Assembly: GCF_016808095.1 (NCBI RefSeq)
Contig: NC_068975.1
Coordinates: forward strand, 20,715,501-20,779,500
Direction: 5' to 3'
From: Vigna angularis
Taxonomy: Eukaryota; Streptophyta; Magnoliopsida; Fabales; Fabaceae
Length of the DNA: 64,000 bases
Position numbers and translations under genes: made by a program. The number at the start of each line of letters is the position of its first letter. The first letter of the stretch is position 1. Below are positions 24,560-37,138 of this stretch, in pieces. Below the pieces are notes generated by a model that was not told where the DNA came from, did no database searches, and saw only the letters and a program-made list of their open reading frames with translations.

Positions 24560-25107
24560 CATTACAAACTCCTCTAATGTTTTTTAGCATGTTCTTTAAA
24601 CGCTTCATTAGCTATCTATAATGTCTCGCTAACATGGTCTCAGATTATAGAGTCCTCACTCACGTCATAACAATTAATCATTTGTTGTAAGATTGTCATA
24701 ACGCGTCTAATAACACCTTGTAACAACGAAAACAACAAAGTAATTAACATTGTTTCATAATATAAAAACATAAATATCATTTGGTTACATACCAATAAAC
24801 CAGATTCTGACTCTGATCTCTTGCGAATTAGAATGCCATCTTGGAAATGCCGACGAAGTTGAAGTACGAGACTCGGTTAGTCATCCCTAATAGGACAAAT
24901 AACATAATGATGTGATACCCTTTCAAACCACTGGAGGTATCCCTTAACACACGCATATGGAGAGGCGACTGCTATGACATTCACCAACACATGCTCGACG
25001 AAGTGTACCAACAATTATCAATGGTTGCTAAGTCAGCCTCTACAACAACATTTGGCGACCGCGAGATAGTTTGCTCATACTCAAATTGCCTTAATACACA
25101 TTTGGAC

Positions 25108-25890
25108 AGATGACGGTGTACAATCTCACCCACTTGATGAAGCTAGAGAACATAAAGATTTTCAAATGTGGACTATCACAAACCTACAGCTTGAGGTTTA
25201 ACCTCATCAAGACTTGGCAAGAGCACTATCACTTTGAGAACTTCCTCAGACAAACTGTATTCTCAAAATGGCATAGATTCCCTTTTCACTCACAGAGAGC
25301 TTCCCTTAGACACACCGCTCTAATACTCTCAAAATGAAAAGTTAAATTCTAAGAGCTGTGAAGACTTATATTTATAAGCTTAGGTCCGTGCAGGGTTAGA
25401 AACTAAAAAGACATATCTCAACTGCCAGTGATAATCGATTATCATAAGTGATATCGATTATTGGTGTTCGTTATGGAGTTTTCAAAAAAGTGATAATCGA
25501 TTATTCTAGGGAATAATCGATTATTTGCGTGACTTGGGCAATACTAACTCAGACTAGAATAATCGATTATCCTGAGCAATAATCGATTATATGCGCAAAG
25601 ACTCTCTAAACAGGAAAACTTCTAAGTGTTCTTACTTTAACAAGGTAATTCCTATACAATTAATTCTACAAAATGCTTTTAAAATAAGTACAACAAAAGT
25701 CTTCAAGTTCTTCATCTTATAGCATCATCAAAACCATAATATCTTCAAGATATGTATTTCAATATATACACCAGTGCTCTTCATTGGTAACACTTCCTAT
25801 CCTAGAAAAGTGCTCATATATCCAAATCTATAAAAAAAGTGAAAATGTATTTCAATAATGAAACAATATAGGAAATCAAAGTAAAAGAAA
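25108..25890. other. Insertion interrupting the PMD pseudogene, possibly LTR-derived
   Basis: This stretch separates two adjoining parts of the plant mobile domain and has no similarity to it. It carries a TTATATTTATAAGC TATA-like sequence near 25360 and a cluster of palindromes. Its composition resembles an LTR, but the ends and target duplication were not resolved. The plus-strand frame at 25110-25337 has no family motif. Confidence 0.5.
25430..25590. repeat. Cluster of six AATCGATT palindromes
   Basis: ATAATCGATTAT or a near copy occurs at 25430-25443, 25450-25463 (one base short), 25492-25505, 25512-25525, 25558-25570 and 25578-25590. All are centred on ATCGAT and most are perfect palindromes of 12-14 bases. 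Spacing varies from 20 to 46 bases. Confidence 0.92.
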
Positions 25891-26130
25891 TCTAGCTAAT
25901 TGCTTTGCCTATGTAAAGTTAGCATCTCCAAGATACTCGTACAAGTTGGCAAGTGTAACAACTCCCTAGGTATATCTGTCACATGACAATAAATATCTAA
26001 GGAGCATCAAGTAGGATACAACAATGTACATGACACTCTTATACACAAAAAATGTGCATCCAACAAGATACAACAACAAGGCCCATGAGACATACTCCTA
26101 CCGTTGGTTCTCATAACAATCATTATATAG

Positions 26131-27518
26131 GTCTCTGATAACGGTTGAAAAATTGTTATTTTTATACTTAATTTTGACCTTAAAAATAACCTTTATGACT
26201 TAGAAACTAGCTTGAAATCATGCTTTTGCTTAAGTTTTGGAAATAAGAGAGTTGGATGGGTTTTATGCTTGATTTTCCTTGTTTTGACAGGAATTAAGAT
26301 GAATTGGATAAAAGAATTTGAAGTAGCAAGGAGTTGGACTCAGGAAAGGAAGGAAAAGTGCACAAAAGAAGAACCGTTGCCACCGCTCAACGCCATTTGC
26401 ACTGTTGAGCGCCAATCTGGCTGATGAGTACATTGTCTCACGCTTAAGCGCTACGCTGAGGGCCAATTCAAGTATCGCACCTACCACTGAGCGGTATTTT
26501 TACCGCTGAGTGCCAGACTGTGCTGTTGAATACACTGTTTCGCGCCTGAGCGTCAACGCTAAGGGTCGTTCTGAGTGCCGCACTTACCGCTGAGTGCCAA
26601 AACTGCCGCTGAGCGCTGTCAACTTGGGCTTGGGCCTGTTTTATGTATTTTTAATGAACTATTTAAGGGTTTAGTCGACCTAAGATCTTTGGACAGAAAA
26701 AGGCGAAATCACACTCCTTTCACCCCTTGGAGGCAGATTTTGGATGCGGAAGCTACTTTCTTCAAATTCTAGGGTTCTATCTTTCATTCTTTTCATTATT
26801 TTCATCTAGTTTCACCATGTCTATGGTGAACTAAACCTCCATTGTTGTTGGAAAAACGATGTAATCCTTTGAAACTATCATGTATTGAATTGATTCTTGA
26901 TTATATATGCTTTACTTCATTAATTGTTAGGGTTCTTCCTCTATACTCTATGCATGCTTTGTTTAACTCATTCAATTGCATGATTATTGATTTTGTCGAT
27001 ATGGACACATCCGGGGAAATCTAGAACTGGGGAAATTCTCCCGGAAGCAATATTACCTAGACATATGAATAGGATGATCGGTTGCCTTTAAGCTTCTGTA
27101 CAAATATAATGCATGATTAATTGCTAGGGAGACAAGACATTGTGAACTAGTGATTATGATTAGGCTTGCTTCACCGAGACATCAGGTTTAAGGTAAATTA
27201 GAAAGTGGCATTAACATTAATGAAGAAAGATGAATTCATGAATACATGAGAGTGGATAGGATAAGTTGGAAACCCCAACAACATCATCATTCCATATTTT
27301 ACATCAATCACTTTTGCATCTTTCAATCCAATTGATCAAAACTTGCATTCATGTTTATTTTTCACAATTCAACCACAATGATTTTGTTTACAAGTCTCAT
27401 TTAATCAAGAAATCACATAACTGTCTAGGCCGTGAGTCCTTTTGGAAACGATACTTGGTCTTACCATTTATTATTACTTGATACGATTCGATACACTTGT
27501 CGAAGTGTTAACAGTCTC
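26131..27518 (+). mobile_element. Solo LTR, 1378 bp, with perfect GTCTC target duplication
   Basis: The LTR spans 26136-27513, starts TGATAACGG and ends AAGTGTTAACA. GTCTC flanks it at 26131-26135 and 27514-27518. Removing the LTR and one GTCTC joins the PMD reading frame (SWLRD then LYNDC) exactly, which proves the insertion. No internal domain is present, so it arose by LTR-LTR recombination. Orientation is assumed plus from the TGATAA start. The end region (GATACGATTCGATACACTTG) resembles Athila/Tat-type gypsy LTRs of legumes. It contains CpG-rich mini-repeats. Confidence 0.92.
26420..26625. repeat. CpG-rich ~102-bp tandem repeat in the solo LTR
   Basis: Two diverged copies start near 26420 (GCTGATGAGTACATTGTCTC) and 26522 (GCTGTTGAATACACTGTTTC). 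Short GAGCGCC/GAGCGGT/GAGTGCC words recur through both. Confidence 0.7.
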
Positions 27519-27800
27519 TCAACCAACTTGGTTTTATTTGAGGGCCGCAGTTGAGCTTAGATGTATCCCTCGCGCGATCCACACTGAATAGGTCCATGAG
27601 ACTTTCCAAAGCCACTTCAAAGTCTAGTGGTTATTTGGACAAAACTGTCCCACTATAGGCAAATGTAGCAGCATGGACACATTATCTAGTGTGACAGTCA
27701 TCTCACTAACAGGGACATAGAAAATGTTTATCTCTCCATGTCATCTCTCAACAAACATCAATATCAATCTCTTATCAACATAACAGTACAAAATATCACA

Positions 27801-28913
27801 GAGATGACATGCTCTAAATTTATATAATTTTTATCATGGAAAATTAACTTTATCACCCCTTGATCCTACGCATAACAATTGTATATAAAATTTAAACAAG
27901 TCATCAACCATAAAAAAAAATTATTATCCCAAACTTCCCACAATACATTTGCAACGTGATTAACACACAATTAATATATATATTCTTTTTAATTGTTATT
28001 AATTATGTATAAATAAAATATTGATTTTAAAAAAAAAGTTAATATTTATGAATGAAAATCTTATAACTTCAACTTTAATATCTTTTCACTTAAACAATTT
28101 ATTCAGCCAATTAAAGTTTTCTTCATATCATAATTTTCAAAATAATTATTCAACTTAATTTTCTGTTTTCTATTAAAATCAAATCAATGTCAAGTAAATA
28201 TTTAAGCAATGAAATTCATTATTTTAAAAATATCTAATGGTGAGTAATATCAAGTTAATTAATACAATAATACAGAAACTTCGAATAACTTATATATTAT
28301 CAAAATAATAAAAGAGAAAACAGATACATGCAGCATAACAACTGAATTCTATCAACTTACCATCTATAATAAATTTTCTAACTTTCACATCAATTACTTT
28401 TAAATTATACATAAGAAATTTCTTATTTATTGACCATGTAAATATACGCATTAAACTCAAATAAATAAAAATATTATTTACGTTCTATTCTTAAACCGCC
28501 AACATTAAATATGTCCTGGAATCAGGAGTTTCCATGGAACAAAGTCAAAGGAAAATCAAGGTTTGGAATCAAGATGAAATCAACGACGATGCAGAGTCCT
28601 AAGATCGTTTTTTTGACAACTATTGACAGAGACCGATATAAAAATGAGAAATGTGTGTTAACTAACGGTTAAGGAAAGTACAAAATGAAGAATAATAATA
28701 ATATTAATAATCATAAAAAGAAACTGCTCTCCAGAAAGAACTTGAACCAAAGCAAACGAAACCACAACAAAACTGAAACTGAAACTCACCCAAACCAAAA
28801 GCTTTTTCACTCTAAAACTCGAAAACCGAAATTTTCATTCACATAATAGAAATAGTTGTTCTGGGGCAGTTTGGTTGCTTAATAGTTAATGCCCACTTGA
28901 ATCATACACACAA
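27801..28913. other. Spacer and upstream region of the CAX gene
   Basis: AT-rich DNA without coding signal up to about 28600. The stretch 28700-28913 is A-rich and probably holds the promoter and 5' UTR of the exchanger gene. No convincing TATA box was chosen. Confidence 0.5.
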
Positions 28914-31900
28914 ATGGAGACTCGGGTTGAAGGGAAACCTACTCGTCTGTAAGTACTTGGATTGGATGCTTCAAATTTATTAAAAAGATTTGTTTTTTCT
29001 CTGTTGGGTCTTGTTTTCTAATGTTAGTATTTGATGTATTTTTGCTCAATAGCGCAGCTGCTTATATATATATATATGTGTATATATATACTTTTTATTT
29101 TTCCCTAATATTCAATGTCTTCATTGCAGTGCATCAGGGTTCTCAGATAACTTGTCTGAGACTTGCAAGGTGTGATCTTTCTCCCATTTTGGTGAACCCT
29201 TTGTACAATTCCTTTTGAATTTTGTAAAGGGTTAGTGTTTTCATTTTTTTTCTTTTTTTAATTTATGTTACCATAATTTGCAAGTCAAATGGGAGTTTCT
29301 GTAGTTTGTTGGTGTTTATGAATGTTTTATTATGTTAGTGAGTTGAATGATTTATGCAGTTTTCCATACCCTAGATTTACAGCTTCTATTATGACAATGC
29401 TTATTGACAGTGTGTGAATTATGCTCTTATTTTTTGGAATTCCAGTGCAATGATGTTTTATTGTAGCATTTCCGTCTTTTCATTTTGTGCCAGTGAATGT
29501 TTCCTTTCAAATTTATGTAAAGAATCAGCTTGGCAGTTGTAAAAAAAAATGCAATGTTGGAAATTACTAGTGTGAAGAAAGTGCTGTGATACAGAATTCG
29601 GTCAATGTAGATGATTTCTATTGTTTGTGTCACAGATGGGTACTCCAAATGGAAGAGGAATTCACAAGTCTGATGATGAAATTCCTTTTGACTCCGACAT
29701 AAATTATCACTCGGCTGAATCTAGTCTGGTGGAGGTACTTGGATCACATTCTGGAGAATCTCTGACTGTTCATCATGAAACGTTGGCTGGTATTGTTTAT
29801 AGGAGCATACAAGTTGTGATTTTCTCTAACAAACTCAACTTGCTTATGCCTTTTGGGCCTGTTGCAATTCTTGTGCAGAAGTTGACTGCTCATCTTGTGA
29901 GTCGGAGTTCATACACTTCTTAATTTTGCTTCACTTTTTGATTGAATATCTTGTATTAATTTGTGAAGGTGAACTACAGGGTTGGGTCTTTGCTCTGAGT
30001 TTGTTGGGTATAATGCCTCTGGCGGAGCGGTTAGGTTATGCTACCGAGTAATATTACATGTACTCTTTAAGGTTTTGAGTAAGGTTTTCACACTTTATGG
30101 TTTCTGATGTTACCCTTTTCTTGGTCTTGTATAGGCAGCTGGCATTTTACAGTGGAGATACTGGTAAAGTAATAATAGCATTCTTCTAAATCTGTCTTCT
30201 TTTTAATCAATCTAGAACATACACTGAAATAAGTTAAAGAACAACTACTAAATGTAATATAATGTGTGTGTGTTTGTCTGACCAGTTAATTATTCAGACA
30301 AGTATCTCTTAAACTTTAACTATTTTTTTTATATGCCATATATTTCATTGAAAAAATGATCCAGTTACTAACTTCAGCCTTACGTGGTTTTAATAACCAA
30401 TTGCCAAATCAGTTATCTACATGCAGTTTCTTTCTAAGTGGTTCATTCTTCTTTTGTTATCAGTCATGTGCTTGTGGTGGTTTATTTTTAATACTGTTGT
30501 ATTGTATGTTGCAGTTGGGGGTCTTTTAAATGCTACATTTGGAAATGCAACAGAATTGATCATCTCAATATATGCACTGAAAAGTGGAATGACACGGGTT
30601 GTCCAGCTCTCTTTGCTGGGATCAATTTTGTCCAATATGTTACTAGTGCTTGGATGTGCATTCTTATGCGGTGGGATTGTTAATCATAAGAAAGAACAAG
30701 TGTTTAACAAGGTAGACATGTTAGTTTCTTTCTTTTTAATATTATATCCCTTAGTTTCATTATGCATTACCTGTATCTGATTCAATTTAGCATGTAGGCA
30801 ACTGCTTCTGTGAATTCAGGATTACTGTTGATGGCAGTCATGGGCATACTTTTTCCAGCTGTGCTACACTATACACATACCGAGGTTCATGTTGGGAAGT
30901 CAGAGTTGTCCCTTTCAAGATTCAGCAGCTGTGTCATGCTTGTGGCCTATGCTGCATACCTGTTTTTTCAGTTAAAAAGTCAAAGAAGTCTCTATGTCTC
31001 TGTGAACGAGGTTGGCATTCTTACTAGGTTTCCCTTTTCTTTCCTCAGTGGTTCTTTTGTTTGTGGATATGTGCTATGCCAAGTGATATCATTGATTTGC
31101 TTGCTCTTGAGTATATGTAATCGTAATCGTAACTTTGTCATGAATAGGAACTGTGACACATGGACTGTTTAGATATTGTTCAGAATGGATGTCCTTTATT
31201 CTAAACAAGGAGCATGCTGCAAGTTATATTCAGATTCTAGACTAAGATAGTATATGCCATGTCCCATTAATTCCAATAGATTTGTTAGAATTTCTGCTCA
31301 CACTTTGGAGGGGGATTGAATGAAGGCAGATGGCTATTGGCATCAAGTCTTGAACCTTGTTATTCTTTAAGATTGCTTGTATTTTTATTCATGTAAGTCA
31401 ATATTCAAATGATTCATCACCCTTACCTGAAAATTGTAGCCTGAAAGAGTGGATCAATGCAAGTGATGATTAACCAAGTTGACAAGTTTTTTCTCTTAGA
31501 AGTAAACAGAGTTATTGGTTGTTGATTATATAAGTTATAACCTACGTATATTCTTTTTATCTCAAGCAACTCAAAATGATTTTTCTAGTATGCTTTGATC
31601 TTCATTACTAGGATGAAGCAAGGCTTGTTTGTGTTGCTTCACATTCAAATTATTATCTTGTTTCCTGTAAATGCTTGACATAGCATTTTAGCTCACCAAT
31701 CTGTGGTAACATGATGTGAATTCAGGAAGAGGGTCAGAGTGGAAACAACTCAAATGACGATGAATCACCAGATATTTCGAAATGGGAATCAATAATATGG
31801 CTTTCGGTTATGACTGCTTGGATATCAATCTTGTCTGAATACTTGGTTGGCGCTATAGAGGTGGATAATATTCACATTTTTACTTTTAACTTATTGAAGC

Positions 31901-33488
31901 TTGGAAGCTTGAAAATACTTGTTGAAGTAGCATTCAGCTGTTTGAGATTTTATCGGTTATTATTTTTTTTCTGCACAACTTTTTATCTAGTCACTGACAC
32001 ATATCACATAATCCAAGTCTTAAATGTTGGTTTGGCATTGGTTGGTCCATGTTTATCAGCATCAGATGCTTAGTCATATTTAAGATGTGCTGTCTGCGAA
32101 GTTAAACTATTTTTGTCTACTAGTTAATCTCGATTTTGTGATAGGTTCCCAAGGGTAGAGTGATGATCAAGATCACAAAATGACTGAACTGATAGAAATG
32201 CAAATGATTTAGAAATGAAAGAACTCCTAAGGAGATGTCACCTTACAACTGAGTAGAGATCCTTTGTTCTCAATGATTTCTCGTATCTCTCACAACCTTT
32301 GAGATTTAAGAACCTCCTGCAATAGAATAATTGTCAACATAAATGCATCCTTTCTAACTTGTCAAATACTCCCTTTTTTTTTCTGATTAGGCCTTCCAAA
32401 TTATAGCTGTCTCTGTTGTCTCCTATCATGTTCTTCCTTCATCTTTGCCGTTGGTCTTATCTCTGTCATATCATTCAATTTCTTGTTTTGCTTGTCCTTT
32501 TGGATATTTACAAGAAATGTGATTTTCTTATGATATCATTATTTTTGAATTATATATAAACTGAGAAACTGGTCATTCTTCCTTCATCTACCCTCTTAGA
32601 AATCCACACCCAAATACAGGGAATGTAATTTTAATGAAATTTCAGTATGTTCTTATGTGGACATTTTTGGAGGAAATAAATTTCCTGTTTGATAAACTTT
32701 TTTCCAGGGAGCATCTACTGCATGGGAAATTCCAATTGCATTTATCAGTGTCATATTGCTTCCGCTAGTGGGGAATGCGGCTGAGCATGCCAGTGCTATA
32801 ATGTTTGCCATGAAAGATAAACTTGTGAGTTTCCTTTCTTGCACTCACAGACATGGGTGTGCACACATATTCATTGGTTTTATTCCTTGCAGGACATTTC
32901 CATAGGGGTTGCAATAGGCTCATCCACACAGATATCTATGTTTGTGGTAAGTATTATGTTGTATGGATGGACTTGACCATGTTCATAAATATAGCTAATT
33001 TTTTCTGAGCTTAATGTTCCTTTATTTAGTGGTTCATGGCTTGATGCAGCATTAAGGGGGTTGTTCCATTCACAAGTGCCTCCTCATAACATAAGTCTAG
33101 TCTGTGAAATTTCATTTTCTTCAGAGTTTCCTTCTCATTATGCAGATACCATTTTGTGTTGTTATTGGCTGGATAATGGGGCATTCTATGGACTTGAACT
33201 TTCAACTATTTGAAACTGCAGCACTATTTGTTACTGTTTTAGTTGTAGCCTTCATGTTGCAGGTATGTGTTCAAAGATTTACAAAAGAATGAAAATTAAA
33301 AGCATGGTACTAGGGAGGACATGTTAGCAATGTCTTGATGATTATTAGTATGGTGAAAAGAAAACATTGTGACATTTATTATGCATTTGCAGGAAGGAAC
33401 TGCTAATTACTTCAAAGGATTGATGCTTATTCTTTGCTATCTGATTGTGGCAGCCAGTTTTTATGTACATATAGATTCCTCTGAATAG
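28914..33488 (+). CDS. CAX: Vacuolar cation/proton exchanger, CAX2/CAX5 type
   Basis: Twelve coding exons join in frame to 453 codons: 28914-28948, 29130-29169, 29636-29896, 29980-30047, 30135-30163, 30515-30711, 30798-31010, 31726-31860, 32708-32824, 32893-32946, 33146-33262, 33393-33488. All introns begin GT and end AG. The protein has a ~65-residue hydrophilic N-terminus, a first membrane block from ~85, the c-1 repeat motif [13 protein letters not shown] (154-166), an acidic loop ([10 protein letters not shown], ~288-297) between the two halves, and the c-2 motif [15 protein letters not shown] (348-362). These glutamates bind Ca2+ or Mn2+ in the family, which exchanges it for protons at the tonoplast. 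Sequence around [20 protein letters not shown] and [10 protein letters not shown] fits the CAX2/5 branch (type I-B) rather than CAX1/3. Length is typical. It looks intact. The N-terminus in many CAX proteins is autoinhibitory. Confidence 0.95.
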
Positions 33489-35479
33489 GGTACATGTGTC
33501 TTACATTGTATATGTAGTTTTCTGAAATGAGGTTGTGAAGATTTTGTTGTTCCCCTTACTCATGAAATTATTTTTCCTCTTGTTCCATCTTCTGATTGTG
33601 TTTCACAATTCTCATTGTCTTGCGTCCTGCTTGTTGCACAATTTTAATTTTTCTTCAACTGAAATTCCGTCATTAATAAATTTTAGTCCAAAAGTTTAAG
33701 TTCCCTTGACAGGTTAAAACAGTTTAAATATTTAAGCCGATCTAAATATTAAATCAAAATGGGCTTGTTTCGATGGACCTGTTAAAAAATTATATAAAAT
33801 AAATCAATTAGACTGAAATATTGTAATCTAAATTGAATTTTACCATTTTTTTTCTCGACCTATTTAGTCAGTCACTTAATGGGCTTAATTAGAGTCAGAT
33901 TTTGAGTTGATTCATTTTTTTTAAAAAATATTAATTATATTTTAAAAATACAAGTAATATTACTTTATTAGAAATACGTGTATTCTAATTTATATAACAA
34001 ATTATTATATTTAAAATTAAAATTATTTTTTCATTAACATATTTTTAATTTTATTTATTTATTATATTTTTATAGTGGGCCAAAATAACTATTGACTTGA
34101 CACAGGATCAGTTACGACCTAAAAATCGTTGTTCATTTAGAATATAATAGGTACCTATTAGGACAAACCACCAATTATAAAGTCATCGTTTGTGACTTCT
34201 ATCTTATTATTAATTCTTGAAAACACGTAGTTGTTGGTTAGAAAATTTTTACAATTTGTCTTTGGAAGGCACATATAAGATACAATTTCAAGAGCAAAGT
34301 GAATGTTTACTACATGGATACTTGCAATTTCAAGAGAATGTGAACGTTTATCAAGCACAGCTCAAATGTTGCAATAGTGACAACCCTGTCTTTGATTCTA
34401 CGGAGGATCTCACAACTATAAATTTTATACAACCATGGGTTGCCACTAAACATGATATAGATTGATGTGGATTTTTATCATCACAATTTAGATCCAGACA
34501 AATTGAAGGAGGAAGATTGCTAAAACAGAATACAACAGTTAATGCAGGGTTTAATGCAACAAAGAAGAGGTTTCAGATGTTGCAGAAGAATAGTGGGTTT
34601 AATACAATTAACTGAGATAACTTGTTCTTGACAAACGACAAATAAGAACAAGTTAGAGTAAGATAATGAACTCCTCCAATCTTTTTGCAAAAATATATGG
34701 CACTATTAGTATTAGTTCCATCATGTAGTTAACAGCACAAATTCTATTCTGCTTATACATCCAAACGCATATGGTTTGTTTTTACAATAAAAGAAACTGG
34801 CTTAGTATCAAGAAACCAAGGATCGTTCATGCACAACCACCCTTCTCAATTCACTTTACTTATGATGAAGAATTAAATTCGAAGCTTAAAAGACTAATTA
34901 AATAATTTGATAATAAAACCAAAACCAATTTAGCTAAGAACATGAAGTAACCAAAAACACATTTTCTATCATATTTTTTAATTATTTACCAAAAAAATGC
35001 CTTTACTGGAGTAATGCTGTATAATTACTGGAGTAATGCTGTATAATCGAATGACAAACTTAAAAACTACTGCTAACTCAGGCATTGAGGGATTATGTAA
35101 AAACCAGTCCTTTTTAATTCAACACCCCCCCTTCTAGGGTACATGAAAAAACCAGTTTCAAAAACATTTTTTCGCAAACCATCCTCTTCTAAAATTCATG
35201 AGCTAAAGAAAGAAAAAGGATATCCAAAACCCTGTATAGATGGTAGAAAATTATGACCAACTAAAACATTCTAAATTCTAATCAGGATTATTTCAGCCTT
35301 TCCTCGTGGGAAAAGGATGAACCAAGTGAAATGATCAAGGTAGTGGTAAACTATATGATAAGAAACTGATAAGCAAGATAGGAAAATAATTAAACTCATA
35401 CATGAATTCATTGTATGATACACTACCACCACATGCGAATCCATCTAGAACAAACAATACAGATACATGTGTGGTTGTT
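33489..35479. other. 3' region of CAX and AT-rich spacer
   Basis: 33489-33720 probably holds the CAX 3' UTR. The stretch 33720-34080 is AT-rich and repeat-like. A short frame at 34217-34465 (+) and its shadow on the minus strand have no family motif and sit in apparent transposon debris. A small duplication (ACTGGAGTAATGCTGTATAA) lies at 35007-35045. From ~35330 the sequence is probably the 3' UTR of the next gene. Confidence 0.5.
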
Positions 35480-36670
35480 TCAAAAAAGTGAAGCTGCAAG
35501 CTCCTTAACTTCCGACACAACTTGATCATAGTCAGACTTTAGTTTCTCTTGTTCCCCTTGCTCTAATTCACCCTTTGCAGGTTTCGTCTGTACCAAAACA
35601 CAGCAAGTAGGCCTCTTTGTTGCTCCTGCACCAGCAAGATCCTGGAAAACGATATAAACAACAAAGGTTAAATGAACCTGTGTAGTAATTAGAGTGTCAT
35701 CAACACAGAAGAAAAGGAATCAACAACATTAGAACAATATCGATCTTCTCCTACTCTTACAATACACTTAAAGAGAAAAAATGACATTCTTTAGAAGAAA
35801 AAATATGAAGAATGCAGAACAAAAACTCATAAAGTCCGTACTATAAGCATAGGTAAGTGATTTAAAACTTCACTTCAAAACTCAGATCAGTCAAGAATAA
35901 AACAGGTAGGGGCAGCTAAAAAGATCCTCAGTTCGGTAACTGAGCCAAAACAGTTTCATCTTATTATGCAATTCTTCATATAGAATAAATATTTTTCAAA
36001 CTGAAAAGTGATTTAAAAATAAAAGATACAGATAATATAATTCTTTATCTATTCAATTCATATTCTTAAAAAAAAAAGACGACCCAGTTGGGTTTAATTC
36101 ATTATGATTAATTAGATTAGCAGCAAACACAGACAAACATGCAATGAATTTCCTGCAAAAGAAAATGTGAAAACCAGTGATGACATACTTCTTTGGATGG
36201 GACATATATGTATGGAATGTCAGACTCCTCACAGAGAACGGGAACATGGGTGATGACATCAATGGGTGAAATGTTGCCAGCGATAACACAGAATCTGAAA
36301 CGATGAAAAAAAAATGCAGAAAATTAGGGTAAGCGGTTACGGAAGAGTGAAGTTGCATGAGAGATAAATTTAGTGGACAGAGGAGGAAAAAACATACCCT
36401 TTATGACCTCTCCTAATGCTTTTAACGACCTCCTTGACTCCTCTCTTTAAGCATTTGTGTTCGGCGGCTGAAAGAACAGAACATTAAAAGGAAGAAGAAG
36501 AATAAAAAAGAGCGTTTGGGAGAAGAAAATTTACCTCTGCGAACAAGTTTAAGGGTACGCTTGCAAAGCTTCTTGCCGGCAAGCGGCTTAGCTATGGGAG
36601 CTAGAGACGGCATCTTCTTCTTCTCCTTCTCCTTTTGCACCGATCTCTCTGTCTCGCTGTCGCTTCCCAT
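35480..36670 (-). CDS. NHP2: H/ACA ribonucleoprotein subunit 2 (NHP2-like)
   Basis: Four minus-strand exons join in frame to 157 codons: 36670-36535, 36467-36398, 36294-36189, 35641-35480, with GT-AG introns and a TGA stop. After a Lys/Glu-rich start (residues 1-20) comes SLAPIAKPLAGKKLCKRTLK and then an L7Ae/L30e-type RNA-binding fold (~48-140) with CLKRGVKEVVKSIRRG, CVIAGNISPIDVITHVP, YIYVPSKEDL and ATKRPTCCVLV. NHP2 binds the kink-turn-like part of H/ACA snoRNAs in nucleoli and Cajal bodies, supporting rRNA pseudouridylation. Length matches plant NHP2 (about 156). The start ATG is preceded by a CT-rich leader. It is complete and looks functional; NHP2 is preferred over its paralogues 15.5K and L7Ae because of the N-terminus and the GNISPIDVITH motif. 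Confidence 0.96.
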
Positions 36671-36740
36671 CTCTCTCTCTCTCTCACTCACTATGCGCTC
36701 TCAATTGAAAAATCAACAATCAACCCTTAAACCCTCCAGC

Positions 36741-36748
36741 TAGGGTTT
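36741..36748 (-). promoter_or_regulatory. Telo-box in the NHP2 promoter or leader
   Basis: The minus strand reads AAACCCTA, about 71-78 bases upstream of the NHP2 ATG. Telo-boxes are common in promoters of plant translation and ribosome-biogenesis genes. Confidence 0.65.
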
Positions 36749-36787
36749 ATTTACTCGATTCATGTTTGGGTCTGGCCTGTCTCCTAT

Positions 36788-36805
36788 TGGGCTTGCCTAG
36801 GCCCA
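36788..36805. promoter_or_regulatory. Pair of site II (TGGGCY) elements
   Basis: TGGGCT lies at 36788-36793 on the plus strand and TGGGCC at 36805-36800 on the minus strand. Site II motifs bound by TCP factors pair with telo-boxes in promoters of ribosomal and snoRNP genes, which suits NHP2. Confidence 0.6.
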
Positions 36806-36809
36806 GTCT

Positions 36810-37101
36810 TCAACTCTCATATATTATAATATATTTATAACGTTATTAATCTCAGTTTGTAAATATAATGTAGCAACTTTATAAATTTAATATATTTTTC
36901 TTTATGAATCTGTGTTATTTCTAGAGTTATTTTAGACTTTTTAGTTTGCCTAATTTGTCTATGTCTTCTAGTGTGCAAGACACATAAAAAAATAACAATA
37001 ATATATATTTTCTGATATTTTTTTAAATATTTTTTTAGTTTATAAATTTTAACAAAAAAATAAAATTTATTTTTATTTCAAATTTTAATATATCTCAAAT
37101 T

Positions 37102-37138
<37 letters not shown>

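Larger units (their letters stand above)
24560..27800 (-). pseudogene. Plant mobile domain (PMD/MAIN-like) protein gene, decayed and split by insertions
   Basis: On the minus strand the pieces run: VERxHGEINIFYVPVSEMTV then TLDNVSMLLHLPIVGQFC (~27760-27650); LDFEVALESLMDLF... to KPSWLRD (~27640-27514); then, after a solo LTR, LYNDC... and WALLLYLVGCTFFVYKS (26130-26030), NLYEYLGDANF and AKQLA (~25940-25890); then, after a ~0.8-kb insertion, CVLRQFEYEQTISRSPNVVV (~25105-25045), GYLQWFERVSHHYV (~24950-24905) and QLRRHFQDGILIRK (~24860-24820); and a C-terminal piece GVIRRVMTILQQM (~24710-24670). These match the aminotransferase-like plant mobile domain of MAIN-like proteins and related transposons. 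Stops and frameshifts (for example a W-to-stop at ~27740) show it is not functional. Confidence 0.85.

Noticed and set aside
34158..34465. Overlapping open frames on both strands
   Set aside because: No recognised domain, no splice or promoter context, and repeat-like surroundings.
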